In this document: positions 36,027 to 46,911 of the stretch, piece by piece
How positions within the stretch are numbered: position 1 is the stretch's first letter
How the letters are laid out: every line of letters begins with the position of its first letter
From: Hymenobacter sp. GOD-10R
Lineage (GTDB): Bacteria > Bacteroidota > Bacteroidia > Cytophagales > Hymenobacteraceae
Assembly (NCBI RefSeq): GCF_035609205.1
Contig: NZ_CP141184.1
Span: forward strand, 3,908,501 to 3,972,500
Direction of reading: 5' to 3'
DNA: 64,000 bases
Notes under the pieces: model-generated
Told to the model about the DNA's origin: nothing
The model's input: the letters and a program-made list of their open reading frames with translations, nothing else
Database searches by the model: none
Position numbers and translations under genes: made by a program

Positions 36027-38360
36027 CTATTCCGATAATGGTTTACCTAGGTAAGTATCTGGGCGTATCGCTTCGTCCAATTCTCCTTCTCCGATGGCAA
36101 CAGAATGCGCGTATTCCGCGTCCTCTGGTATCACGTCTTCGCACGCCAGCTCTGCAGCCAACGTCGCTTCGTTGGCAGCTTGTTCGGTATTGAGATCATC
36201 AGCCAGCTGATTGCGGATAGCTTGTTGCAAGAGCAAGTGCAGCAAGCCTTCAGGTGTCGCGGCAGCCATGCGCTCTTCATCACGACGGTAGAAGTCCCGG
36301 TGCACGTTCACAGTAGGCTCGTCTGGCCGTGGACGCACGTGCACGTAAGCTCCGTCTTCGCGCATCAGGTACGCGTTCTGATTATCCTGCAGGTTGAGCA
36401 TCAAGATGCTGATTGCTTCCCGCTTGAGCTGCGGGTTCACAATCAGGAACAAGGCTTCAATACGTCGGTCAAAAGAACGCACCATTACATCAGCTGAGCC
36501 GGCGTACACTTTGGGGGCGCCAGCCTGGTGGAAGTAGAACAAACGAGCGTGCTCTAGGTAGTCGCCTACAATGCTGCGCACCTCAATATTCTCACTCAAC
36601 CCCGGCCGGCCTGGGCGCAAACAGCAGATGCCACGCACCACAAACCGGATAGGCACCCCAGCTTTGGAAGCTCGGTATAGTTCATCGATCGTCTCTTTGT
36701 CTTCCAAAGAGTTCATCTTCATCACGATACCACTCGGCAAGCCCTTCTTCGCGTTCTTCATCTCTTCGCGAATTAGATGGATGAGTTGCTGACGCATGTC
36801 TTTGGGCGCCGTGATGAGGTACTCGTAATCGTCGGGTTGCGAATGGCCGGTAATTACGTTGAAGAACTCAGACACGTCGTGGCCATACACGTCGTTGGTC
36901 GTCAGCAAGCTCACATCAGTGTAGAGGCGCGAGGTCTGCTCGTTGTAGTTACCGGTGCCGATGTGCACGTAACGCGTTACCTTCTCCCCTTCCTTACGGA
37001 TGATTTGGAGCATCTTGGTGTGCGTCTTGTACTTACCAACCCCATAGATAACGAAACAGCCGGCTTTTTCCAGTTTAGCGCCTTCGCGGATGTTACGTTC
37101 TTCGTCGAACCTAGCTTTTACCTCAAACAACACGGATACGTGTTTACCGTTCTCAGCAGCCTTTAGCAACGCTGCTGTTACGCGCGAGTCATCTGCTAAG
37201 CGGTAAATGGTCTGCTTGATGCCGAGCACGTGCGGGTCTTCGGCCGCCAGCTCTAGCAGGCGCACCACCGGCTCGATGCTGTTGTAGGGGTGATGCAACA
37301 GAATATCGTGGTGCTTGAGGTAGTCAAAAAGGTTTTCTTCGGCGCCTTCAGGCAAGCTCAAAGGCGGAACCGGTGAGGGCATTTTGGCTGCCTTGCCACG
37401 GAAGTTTGGGTGCCGCACAATTTGCAGCAGGCCCTTCATGTCAATCATTGAATTGATAACGAACACATTGCCGTTATCAATCCGCCACCGCTCTTTTAAC
37501 ACGTCCATCAGCACTGGCGAGGCGTCTTTCTCTACTTCCAGCCGCACTACGCGCCCCTTTTTGCGTGTCTTCAGCCCAACTTGGATTTCTTTGATGAAGT
37601 CCATGTCGATATCGTCAGATTCTTCTAAGGTGAAGTCGCCGTTACGAGTGATGCGGAACAGGTTAGCGGAGGCAATTTCTACGTTGCGGAACAGCTTCGG
37701 CAAGTTGGCGCGCACGATCTCTTCAATCGGCACGAAAATCACCTTGTCTTTGCGCGTCAGCTCAAAGAAGCGCGACAGGTTCTGCGGAATCTGCACGAAA
37801 GTCAGACGCTCATGTCCTTTGCCAATCTCTGGTTCGGCCTGCGTATGAGTCACCACGCCGAAGATGAGCATCTGGTTCATCATCAGCGGGAAACCATGGT
37901 ACGAGTCGAATACCATAGGCGTGAGCAGCGGGAAGATGGTATTCTTGAAGTAGCCGTCGGCCTTCTTCATTTCTACTTCCGTCAGCTCATCCATTCGCAA
38001 GATGTTGAAGCCGTTCTTCTCAAACAGCGGCTTCAACTCATTCAAATAGGTAATGGATTGATCGTTGACGAAGCGGTGGGCAAAATCCAGCAGCTTGCGC
38101 CGAAACGGCAGCTCGCGCAGTCCGGAATAGTCGACGCGCTCTTTGCCATAATCTAGGTAATTGTATAGGGAACCCAACCGGATCATGAAGAACTCGTCCA
38201 GGTTGGAAGAAGTAATACTCAAAAAACGCAATCGGTCGAACAACGTGCGCGACTGATCTTTGGCTTGATCGAGCACACGGTAGTTGAAGCGCAGCCAGCT
38301 TAGGTCACGGCTGATGTACTTGCTTTTGCGGATGAGGTCGGCAGATTTAAAGAGTTTCAT
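36027..38360 (-). CDS. ppk1: polyphosphate kinase 1
   Basis: PPK1 makes polyphosphate from ATP reversibly. The N-terminal domain begins YISRDLSWLRFNYRVLDQA. The two C-terminal phospholipase-D-like domains hold the phospho-histidine region KYKTHTKML near residue 440, YVHIGTGNYNEQTSRLYTD, and the second histidine segment YFHQAGAPKVYAGSADVMVRS-type sequence near 600. The start is set at 38360 (MKLFKSADLIRKSKY), which drops 17 unrelated residues of the longer frame and gives 777 residues. The C-terminal ~90 residues beyond the core are acidic and variable. ridA is transcribed towards it, 58 nt upstream. Confidence 0.96.
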   Translation of the reverse strand: MKLFKSADLIRKSKYISRDLSWLRFNYRVLDQAKDQSRTLFDRLRFLSITSSNLDEFFMIRLGSLYNYLDYGKERVDYSGLRELPFRRKLLDFAHRFVNDQSITYLNELKPLFEKNGFNILRMDELTEVEMKKADGYFKNTIFPLLTPMVFDSYHGFPLMMNQMLIFGVVTHTQAEPEIGKGHERLTFVQIPQNLSRFFELTRKDKVIFVPIEEIVRANLPKLFRNVEIASANLFRITRNGDFTLEESDDIDMDFIKEIQVGLKTRKKGRVVRLEVEKDASPVLMDVLKERWRIDNGNVFVINSMIDMKGLLQIVRHPNFRGKAAKMPSPVPPLSLPEGAEENLFDYLKHHDILLHHPYNSIEPVVRLLELAAEDPHVLGIKQTIYRLADDSRVTAALLKAAENGKHVSVLFEVKARFDEERNIREGAKLEKAGCFVIYGVGKYKTHTKMLQIIRKEGEKVTRYVHIGTGNYNEQTSRLYTDVSLLTTNDVYGHDVSEFFNVITGHSQPDDYEYLITAPKDMRQQLIHLIREEMKNAKKGLPSGIVMKMNSLEDKETIDELYRASKAGVPIRFVVRGICCLRPGRPGLSENIEVRSIVGDYLEHARLFYFHQAGAPKVYAGSADVMVRSFDRRIEALFLIVNPQLKREAISILMLNLQDNQNAYLMREDGAYVHVRPRPDEPTVNVHRDFYRRDEERMAAATPEGLLHLLLQQAIRNQLADDLNTEQAANEATLAAELACEDVIPEDAEYAHSVAIGEGELDEAIRPDTYLGKPLSE

Positions 38361-38418
38361 AGTTAAGCAAAGGAAGAATAATATACGCAGGTAAGCAGCT
38401 TGGCGGTGCAATTCTTAA

Positions 38419-38796
38419 TTAAGAAATAATAGCGGTAGCTTCAATTTCAACTAACAACCTAGGATCGATTAGCGCTTTCACTTCAATCATGGAAGAAGCC
38501 GGGCGGATAGCCCCAAATACTTCTCCGTGTGCCCGGCCTACAGCTTCCCACTGCGTTATATCGGTAACGTAAATGCGCGTGCGAACCACATGTTCGAAGG
38601 AAGCGCCTGCTTCTTGCAGCGCTGCGCCTATTTTCTCCAGTACCCGCTGCGTCTGGGCGTAAGCATCTGCGCCCGCGATGATGTCACCATCTTGAGCCGT
38701 TGTACCCGCTACTTCTACCACGCTCCCTACGCGTACAGCGCGTGAATAGCCTACAATCGGCTCCCAAGGGGCGCCGGAAGAAATAAGTTGTCGCAT
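38419..38796 (-). CDS. RidA/YjgF family protein, non-RidA subgroup
   Basis: This 125-residue trimeric YjgF/YER057c/UK114 protein begins [12 protein letters not shown]. The family core is [28 protein letters not shown] and [12 protein letters not shown]. True RidA imine deaminases have the motif PARS, whose arginine (R105) binds substrate carboxylate. Here the same place reads RPASSM, so that arginine is missing. It is more likely in a Rid subgroup whose activity is unknown. It lies between gyrB and ppk1 on the same strand, and the gyrB terminator sits just upstream. Confidence 0.9.
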   Translation of the reverse strand: MRQLISSGAPWEPIVGYSRAVRVGSVVEVAGTTAQDGDIIAGADAYAQTQRVLEKIGAALQEAGASFEHVVRTRIYVTDITQWEAVGRAHGEVFGAIRPASSMIEVKALIDPRLLVEIEATAIIS

Positions 38797-38816
38797 TCTG
38801 TTGCAGAGTAATGAAT

Positions 38817-38848
38817 AAAAAAGCCCGCTTTAGGAGCGGGCTTTTTCT
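38817..38848 (-). terminator. Rho-independent terminator after gyrB
   Basis: The arms AGCCCGCT and AGCGGGCT around a short loop are followed, on the minus strand, by a T6 run. It lies 14 nt after the gyrB stop and 20 nt before the ridA start. Confidence 0.88.
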
Positions 38849-38861
38849 AATTCAACAGCGG

Positions 38862-40859
<1,998 letters not shown>

Positions 40860-40879
40860 TCAGCGCAAAGGTTAGTATG

Positions 40880-40887
40880 CAAAGATA
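40880..40887 (-). promoter_or_regulatory. -7 promoter element of gyrB
   Basis: On the minus strand this reads TATCTTTG, an exact TAnnTTTG, 35 nt before the ATG. No TTG is seen at the -33 position. Confidence 0.6.
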
Positions 40888-40964
40888 CCGATTTTATTCG
40901 ATTTTTGCCAGGATTTGCGGGTTTTAGCACCACTTCTTACCCGAAAAATCCTGAAAAAAGAAGC

Positions 40965-41000
40965 CACAAAAAAGCCTTCCCCGCTGGGAGGAAGGCTTTC
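40965..41000 (-). terminator. terminator of the T9SS cargo gene
   Basis: The arms AAAGCCTTCC (40971-40980) and GGAAGGCTTT (40990-40999) are followed on the minus strand by a T6 run. It lies 23 nt after the stop codon. Confidence 0.87.
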
Positions 41001-41022
41001 TGCAAATGCGACTAAAAGCGCA

Positions 41023-42342
41023 TTACTTGACAACTAACTTTTGCTGTGCTACTCCACCTTCGGCGCTCACGCGCAGGGTATAAACACCCGCCGCTTGCTG
41101 GGCGAGGTCGAGTGTTACGGTAGGGTTGGCAGCTTCTACGGCGCGAGTATATACTACTCGGCCCATGGCATCAAACACATGTACTTGCGCAGCCTTGGTC
41201 AAGCCCGAACCTAACTTCAGCGTAAACTGTCCCCCTGTGCTCGGGTTAGGATATACGCTTAACCCGCTTTGCAAGGCTACATCGTGGCTGTTGCCGAGTA
41301 CGGTGGAGTTTAGCTTATACACCCCTAGACCCGCCACGTTATTGATGTCGAGGGCACCTGACCAGGCCACTGTTGGGCTTACAACATCGAGGGAAATATG
41401 GTCACGAGTAGATTCCAGGGACGTCCAGGTCAGTCCACCGTTCCGGCTGTAGGAGGAGCCGTAATCGTCGGCAAAGCCAACAGACAGGATTTCGTTCGTG
41501 CCGGGTACGCCGCTTACTTCTCCGTGCAAGGTACCCGTGAACGTAGTAGGCGTCCAGGTAACGCCTCCGTTGGTAGTGCGGGACATGGTGTGCGCACTAC
41601 CTCCAAATTCACCCGTCACCATGATACCATTCAGGGCACTTGTGAAAGCTAGGTCTCCGTTGGTGTTCAGGCCGCTATTACTTACTCCCCACGTTTGACC
41701 TTTGTTGGAAGAATAATAAACCCGTCCGTTAGTGGTAGCGAACCAGCAGCTGTTACCTATGCTCGCGAAATTCTTTACGATGCCTGTTTCGCCGGCCTGC
41801 GCGGCGGGTACATTCGCAGTGGGCACCCGCGTCCAGGTCGTGCCGGCATCGGCGGTGGTGTAAATCTCGAACGCCGTGCCCGTGGGTGGATCGCCCACGC
41901 AAATGCCTTCGGTAGCGGAGAAAAAGCTGACAAAATTGGGGAAGCTACTAGGGCCAGCGAACTGCGTGGCTGAGGTTTGCGCTGTCCAAGTAGTGCCCCC
42001 GTTTACCGTTTTCAGAATGCGTCCTGTGGTACCAGTAGTTACACAAACGACAGCCGTAGTAGCGTTGATACCCGCAATACCCGTAATGGTTTCGGCGCTA
42101 GTCAGGTTACTGATGGCACCTGTGGTCCAGGAGGTTCCGCCGTTACTGGTCCGTCCGTACTGGTTGGCGGTGCCCTCAATCAGGTCGTTACTGCTTACCC
42201 AAACTACGTTGGCGTCAACGGCGTCTATGTTATAGGCGGCCTGATAGACATCTGGGAAAGTAAATGGCTGGAGCACCCACTGGGCTTGGGCTGCAAAGCT
42301 GCTCAATACGAAGCCAGCTACAAGAAGTAAAGGTTTTTTCAT
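41023..42342 (-). CDS. T9SS type A sorting domain protein with BNR/YCF48-like repeats
   Basis: This 439-residue secreted protein has a signal peptide (residues 1-20, ending AAQA). It then has about six beta-propeller-like repeats with the pattern TxNGGTTWT (for example RTSNGGTSWTTG, KTVNGGTTWTAQ, TTADAGTTWTRV), resembling YCF48/BNR sialidase-type blades. The last ~80 residues are a type A sorting domain: LSVYPNPSTGGQFTLKL, then HVFDAMGRVVYTR, ending AGVYTLRVSAEGG. It directs export by the gliding-associated type IX system. No catalytic residues are recognised, and a binding or surface role is likely. Confidence 0.92.
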   Translation of the reverse strand: MKKPLLLVAGFVLSSFAAQAQWVLQPFTFPDVYQAAYNIDAVDANVVWVSSNDLIEGTANQYGRTSNGGTSWTTGAISNLTSAETITGIAGINATTAVVCVTTGTTGRILKTVNGGTTWTAQTSATQFAGPSSFPNFVSFFSATEGICVGDPPTGTAFEIYTTADAGTTWTRVPTANVPAAQAGETGIVKNFASIGNSCWFATTNGRVYYSSNKGQTWGVSNSGLNTNGDLAFTSALNGIMVTGEFGGSAHTMSRTTNGGVTWTPTTFTGTLHGEVSGVPGTNEILSVGFADDYGSSYSRNGGLTWTSLESTRDHISLDVVSPTVAWSGALDINNVAGLGVYKLNSTVLGNSHDVALQSGLSVYPNPSTGGQFTLKLGSGLTKAAQVHVFDAMGRVVYTRAVEAANPTVTLDLAQQAAGVYTLRVSAEGGVAQQKLVVK

Positions 42343-42564
42343 GATGATTGGTAAGGTAGAGGATGAAGATCTGTTAACTAAGTGATGATTAAATATAACC
42401 GTCAGTTTGACTATTCAATCATTATCAATGAATTATGCAATATTTTGCACCTTTTTAACGTTAACAAGTCAACTGGCTAGCGTGACTAAATCATCTATTC
42501 AGCTTTCCGAAGAATTGCTACTTTCCTCTACTGCTCCGCCAAACAAGCATCATTAGCAAGCTGA

Positions 42565-43713
42565 CTATTTCACTTCTAAATCGTCTTTGGATGGAAGCGT
42601 GGGGAAAGGCGCGTGCGGCTCCGTTTGGTACCAATACGCCACTGAGGCTACATCGTCCTGCAAGGGCAAGTAGCGCCCATTGTAGCGCCAGCCTAGCGCC
42701 TGAATCGTCACGCGTAGATCCTGCGTGAAACGAATAGGATCAGGGATGTGCCAGCGGTACATCCCAAAACGTTGCTGCGCGCGGTACAGCCCATCAGGGC
42801 GAATCACTTGGTGCAGGCCGGCATAGGGCGTAGAATACTCCTGGTATTGATGCGTCTTCTTGTTTTCGAAGTTGTAAGAGCCTAGAAAATAATCTTCTGT
42901 GCCGGTGCCATTGATCGTTGGAAACTGATTATCGCCATCTAGGAAGAACTTAATTTCGCCTTCGCCCCACCAGTCGTTGCTGTTCACGCCCCACGCTAGG
43001 TAGGTGCCCACGTACTGCCCGCGTCCTTTTACGCCATCCAGAATAGTATAGGGAACCTTGTAAGCAGTTGGGTTCTGGCGCCGAAACTGCGCATGAAAAT
43101 ACGCCGCATCGGAGGGCACTTCCGTCAGGGTATAATCGACTTGGTAGTACAAGAACATTTCCTTCTCGTCGATATTTTCTAAGGTGATGCGGCACTTCTT
43201 CCGGAAGGGCATCAGCCAGTAGCAGTTGAAAGCGCTACCTGGGTTCACGGTTACTGGAATGGAATTTAGCATCGCCGTTTCGCCCCAGCCCTGCCCAAAA
43301 AAATCGCCCACCGGTACTTCAACCGAGGGCGTTTTTTCATCGTCCCAATACATGCGCAGAATGGCAAAGCGCCACAAACCGGTCGGAGTCAACCAAATAT
43401 GCTGAATGGCGCCTGCCCCATCTATTTCAGCTACTACGGCCGTTTGCCCCGGTTTGATAATGATGCTTGGGCTCACTTTCCAACCTAGGCCTAGGTCGCG
43501 GGAGGCATTCTGGCCGGTACCGGTAGTGGCGCGTCCACCTTGCCCCTTTGCCCCGGTGAAGTTCTCGGGACTGATAGAGCGAGTCTTTGCGTCAGAAAGT
43601 CGGTAGAGGTTGCCTAGGTCAGAACCTAGGCCGTTGAAGGTATTTTTCTGCGCCAGAACGGGTACTGTACCTAGCAGCACACAACACAGAACCATCACAG
43701 TAATGCGCTTCAT
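42565..43713 (-). CDS. DUF2961 protein, glycoside hydrolase family 172
   Basis: This 382-residue secreted protein from the ATG at 43713 has signal peptide MKRITVMVLCCVLLGTVPVLAQ. The body matches DUF2961, now classed as GH172, whose known members cleave alpha-D-fructofuranosides or alpha-D-arabinofuranosides and form multimers. The segment GEGEIKFFLDGD and GTGTEDYFLGSYNFE carry the conserved acidic residues thought to be catalytic. The upstream 19 codons of the longer frame precede the signal peptide and are dropped. It lies between the T9SS cargo gene and a GH2 gene. Confidence 0.9.
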   Translation of the reverse strand: MKRITVMVLCCVLLGTVPVLAQKNTFNGLGSDLGNLYRLSDAKTRSISPENFTGAKGQGGRATTGTGQNASRDLGLGWKVSPSIIIKPGQTAVVAEIDGAGAIQHIWLTPTGLWRFAILRMYWDDEKTPSVEVPVGDFFGQGWGETAMLNSIPVTVNPGSAFNCYWLMPFRKKCRITLENIDEKEMFLYYQVDYTLTEVPSDAAYFHAQFRRQNPTAYKVPYTILDGVKGRGQYVGTYLAWGVNSNDWWGEGEIKFFLDGDNQFPTINGTGTEDYFLGSYNFENKKTHQYQEYSTPYAGLHQVIRPDGLYRAQQRFGMYRWHIPDPIRFTQDLRVTIQALGWRYNGRYLPLQDDVASVAYWYQTEPHAPFPTLPSKDDLEVK

Positions 43714-43853
43714 ATTGGAGTCGGGGCTTTGGGTGGGGAGATGGATTGGGAGGTCAGTCAAAATGCGCAAGCCTTTGCGTAATACAAAGCAATTCCGGCT
43801 TAATTCGGTATGAACTGATTGGCAATCAATGACTAGAACAGCTACTTCTTAGA

Positions 43854-43916
43854 TATCAACCCACAAAAAAGGGCGCGCTAACGTATCGCTAGCGCGCCCT
43901 TTTTTGTGGGTTGATA
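43854..43916. terminator. long bidirectional hairpin between the GH2 and GH172 genes
   Basis: Perfect 27-bp arms (43854-43880 and 43890-43916) contain A6/T6 runs on both sides and extend two more pairs across a mismatch. It serves as terminator for the GH2 gene, which ends 46 nt away on the minus strand. Confidence 0.85.
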
Positions 43917-43961
43917 CCTAGGTCACACGGCTGATGCGGTGTGGTTTGGGTGCCGGGTATT

Positions 43962-46451
43962 TTATCTGCTACCGTTGGCTTTTGCAGAGGCAGCCGTGGT
44001 TTGTAAGCGAAGCGTGGCACTTTTCAAGCCTTTGCCTGCTACGTTCACCTCCACCTGGCCGGCTTTCTCTTGCGTTTGCACTACAGCCACCAACTCGCCG
44101 TGGAAGGCATGCATGTGGGGCAAGTGAAACAGTTCAAGGCTGGTAGCATCTCCATTGCCAATAGCCCGGAAGCTGCCCTCTCCTTTCACACTGACTTGCA
44201 GCTCGTTGGTAGCATCAGGGCAAAGATTCCCCTGGGCATCTTCCACGCGTGCCGTCACGAAAGCTAGGTCTTGGCCATCAGCGGCCAAGTTGGTCCGGTC
44301 GGTCACGAGCTTGATATGGTCCGGCTTGCCTGCCGTTTTGACTTCCTCCTCTCCTACTACTTTGCCTTGCGCGTCGTAGGCTACCACTTTGATCGTGCCG
44401 GGCTCATACTTCACGTCGTTCCACATCAAGCGGTAACGTGACTGCGGCTTGTCGGAGGGTGCTTTGGTCTGCTTGCCCTGGCTCTTGCCATTCACGAACA
44501 GTTCGGCGGAGGGAGCATTTGTGTAGCAAAACACGGGAGTAGGCTGTCCTTCGCGACCCGGCCACGTCCAATGCGGCAACAAATGCACAGTGGGCTGCTG
44601 CGTGTTCCACTTAGCCCGGTACAAATAATACCGATCTTTAGGTAATCCAGCTAAGTCCAGGATACCAAAGTAAGAGCTGTGTGAGGGCCATACCTCATCG
44701 TAGGGCGTGGGCTCACCTAGGTAGTCGAAGCCCGTCCAGACAAATTCGCCAATGACGAAACCTAGGTCATCTTGCTTTATAAATTCTTCGTCGGGTGTCT
44801 GCGACCACACGCACGCCTCTAGATCATAGGAAGACGACTGATTATCAGGATACTTCTTCTGCTTGGCAGGTACTACCGGAAACTTATACACGCCGCGCGA
44901 GCTCACCGTAGAGGCCGTTTCGGTACCTAGAATGAAGCCTTGCGGCAGCTTATCGTTTGCCGCCTCGTAGCGCATAGGCTTGTAGTTGAACCCCGCAATG
45001 TCGAGCACCGAAGCAAAGTTCTTATTGATGGCGTCGTCAATGCGGTCCATGCCAGCCGTGACGGGGCGCGTGGGGTCCTCTCGGTGCACAATATCTTGCA
45101 GGCGCTTCGCAATTTTGCCACCGCCAGGGGCGCTCTGATCGGGCACTTCGTTGCCAATACTCCACATAATTACGCTCGGGTGGTTCCGGTCGCGGTGCAC
45201 CATGTTCACCAGGTCTTTCTCCGACCATTCGTCGAAGTACAGGTGGTAGCCGTTCTTTACTTTCGGCGTTTTCCACTCATCGAAAGACTCCACCATCAGC
45301 ATAAAGCCCATCTCGTCGCAGAGTTGCACCAACTCTGGTGCTGGCATATTGTGCGAAGTGCGAATGGCATCACAACCCATGTCTTTCAGCAAGGCCAATT
45401 GCCGGCGCAAGGCTGCCGTGTTGATGGCCGTGCCTAGCATACCTAGGTCGTGGTGGTTGCACACGCCTTTAAACTTGCGAGGCTGCCCATTCAGAGAGAA
45501 GCCTTTGCCCGCTTCAAACTTGAAGGAGCGGACGCCAAACTGGGTGCTGTACTCATCCTTCAGCGCATCGCCGGCGTAAAGTTTGGAAGATGCCGTATAA
45601 AGCGTTGGGGTTTCCGGCGACCATAGTTTAGGCGTAGGTACCACCAGGTTCTGCTCGAAAGCGAGCTTATCAGTCGCAGCTAGCGGGGTCGAAGTTTTCG
45701 CCACGACTTGCCCAGCAGCGTCACGGATTTCAGTTTCTAGCCGGAGCGGTTGAAAAGCCTTATTGGGCGTTTCAACCTGCGTAATCAGCTTTACCTTGGC
45801 AAAGTCGGCGTTTATTTCAGGTGTCGTTAGGTAAGTGCCCCACACCGGGATATGCACATCATCCGTCACAATCAGGTGCACGTTTCGGTAGAGGCCAGCG
45901 CCCGGGTACCAGCGCGACGCTTCCGACTTATTTTGCAGTCGCACGGCTAGGGTATTTTCGCCGTTTGCCTGCAAATAGGGCGTAATGTCGAAGGAAAACG
46001 AGTTGTACCCATATGGCCAACTGCCCACTTCCTTGCCGTTTACGAACACGTGCGCATCACTCATGGCGCCATCAAAGAGCAACACAGCCCGCTTTCCGGG
46101 TGCAAACTGAGGCACCGTAAAACGGCGTCGATACCAGCCCGTACCGATAAACGGCAAGCCACCGGTGCGGCCTGTTTTCACAGATGCTTTCTGCTCCTGG
46201 TTCTGCTCAATTTTTACTTCTTGTTGGTCATTGTTGCCGCTAAAGGGTCCGTAGATAGCCCAATCGTGGGGGACGCTCACGGTCTGCCACTTGGCATCCT
46301 TAAAGGTTGGATCAGCAGCGCCGGCGATGTCGCCTTTCGTAAACTTCCAATTTTTGTCGAGTAAGTATTCGCGGCGAGTTTGGGCCGCTGCCGGATCGGC
46401 AAGTGAAAGCAGTCCAGCAAACAAGAAAGCCCCAGAGGCAAAACGTAGCAT
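43962..46451 (-). CDS. glycoside hydrolase family 2 (beta-galactosidase-like)
   Basis: This 829-residue secreted enzyme has signal peptide residues 1-23 (ending PAAAQ). The order is: GH2 sugar-binding jelly roll (about 30-200), Ig-like domain (210-310), TIM barrel (310-600), then C-terminal domains including a DUF4982-like part (TPVFCYTNAPSAELFVNGKS) and an Ig/Big-type part (DRTNLAADGQDLAFVTARV). The acid/base glutamate is in MWSIGNEVPDQ near 433, and the likely nucleophile is in LGTETAST near 510. Substrate could be a beta-galactoside or beta-glucuronide. It adjoins GH172 and an oxidoreductase, but no SusCD pair is present. Confidence 0.92.
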   Translation of the reverse strand: MLRFASGAFLFAGLLSLADPAAAQTRREYLLDKNWKFTKGDIAGAADPTFKDAKWQTVSVPHDWAIYGPFSGNNDQQEVKIEQNQEQKASVKTGRTGGLPFIGTGWYRRRFTVPQFAPGKRAVLLFDGAMSDAHVFVNGKEVGSWPYGYNSFSFDITPYLQANGENTLAVRLQNKSEASRWYPGAGLYRNVHLIVTDDVHIPVWGTYLTTPEINADFAKVKLITQVETPNKAFQPLRLETEIRDAAGQVVAKTSTPLAATDKLAFEQNLVVPTPKLWSPETPTLYTASSKLYAGDALKDEYSTQFGVRSFKFEAGKGFSLNGQPRKFKGVCNHHDLGMLGTAINTAALRRQLALLKDMGCDAIRTSHNMPAPELVQLCDEMGFMLMVESFDEWKTPKVKNGYHLYFDEWSEKDLVNMVHRDRNHPSVIMWSIGNEVPDQSAPGGGKIAKRLQDIVHREDPTRPVTAGMDRIDDAINKNFASVLDIAGFNYKPMRYEAANDKLPQGFILGTETASTVSSRGVYKFPVVPAKQKKYPDNQSSSYDLEACVWSQTPDEEFIKQDDLGFVIGEFVWTGFDYLGEPTPYDEVWPSHSSYFGILDLAGLPKDRYYLYRAKWNTQQPTVHLLPHWTWPGREGQPTPVFCYTNAPSAELFVNGKSQGKQTKAPSDKPQSRYRLMWNDVKYEPGTIKVVAYDAQGKVVGEEEVKTAGKPDHIKLVTDRTNLAADGQDLAFVTARVEDAQGNLCPDATNELQVSVKGEGSFRAIGNGDATSLELFHLPHMHAFHGELVAVVQTQEKAGQVEVNVAGKGLKSATLRLQTTAASAKANGSR

Positions 46452-46911
46452 AAGCAGTGTGAGAAAAGGGAATACCCGACCTCAGGCCGGGAAAAGAACG
46501 TTGTGAAGGTGCTCTACTTTACCAAAGGCAACGCAGAAATGTCTTTCTATACCTAGGTTCAGATGCCGCGATTAGGGCGCAACTTACGCGCTGCTGGTCA
46601 TTTTCGGCACTTTGCCCCTAGGTTAAAGCTGCTCACCTTTCAGGCCAGGCGAGTAGAAGGCCACTATTATTGTGAGCTGCAGAAAAGCTACTAGTTCGTC
46701 GACCTAGCTTCTCATTGTTGCGAATGTAGAAGTGCGCACCGTACAAGCCCGTGGGTATTTTCTGAAAAAAGCGGGGGCAAATTCTGTATAATGGGCTTTG
46801 TGCATGTTTAGTCTCCTCCTAGCGTGTACACCTAGCTTCTATAAAGCAAACACGCGGCAGCGCCTGCACCATGCAGACACTACCGCGTGTTATCACTCTA
46901 GCTCATAAAAC
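46452..46911. other. intergenic region between GH2 and oxidoreductase genes
   Basis: This 460-nt gap has no convincing ORF. It contains a hairpin at 46849-46891 (AACACGCGG and CCGCGTGTT with a second paired block inside), probably the end of the upstream oxidoreductase transcript. It also holds several CCTAGGT/CCTAGCT words. Only a poor promoter match (TGCCTTTG on the minus strand near 46523) precedes the GH2 gene. Confidence 0.5.
46849..46891 (-). terminator. hairpin after the Gfo/Idh/MocA gene
   Basis: The outer arms AACACGCGG (46849-46857) and CCGCGTGTT (46883-46891) and an inner GCCTGCA/TGCAGAC pairing form the stem. On the minus strand it is followed by TTTGCTTTA, a weak T tract. Confidence 0.5.

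Noticed and set aside
38361..38411. Seventeen extra N-terminal codons for PPK1
   Set aside because: The extra residues resemble no PPK1, and MKLFKSADLIRKSKYISRDLSW is a normal start for the family.
44940..45437. A 165-codon frame on the + strand opposite the GH2 gene
   Set aside because: It lies over the catalytic barrel of GH2, has His/Val-rich composition typical of antisense frames, and has no start signals.
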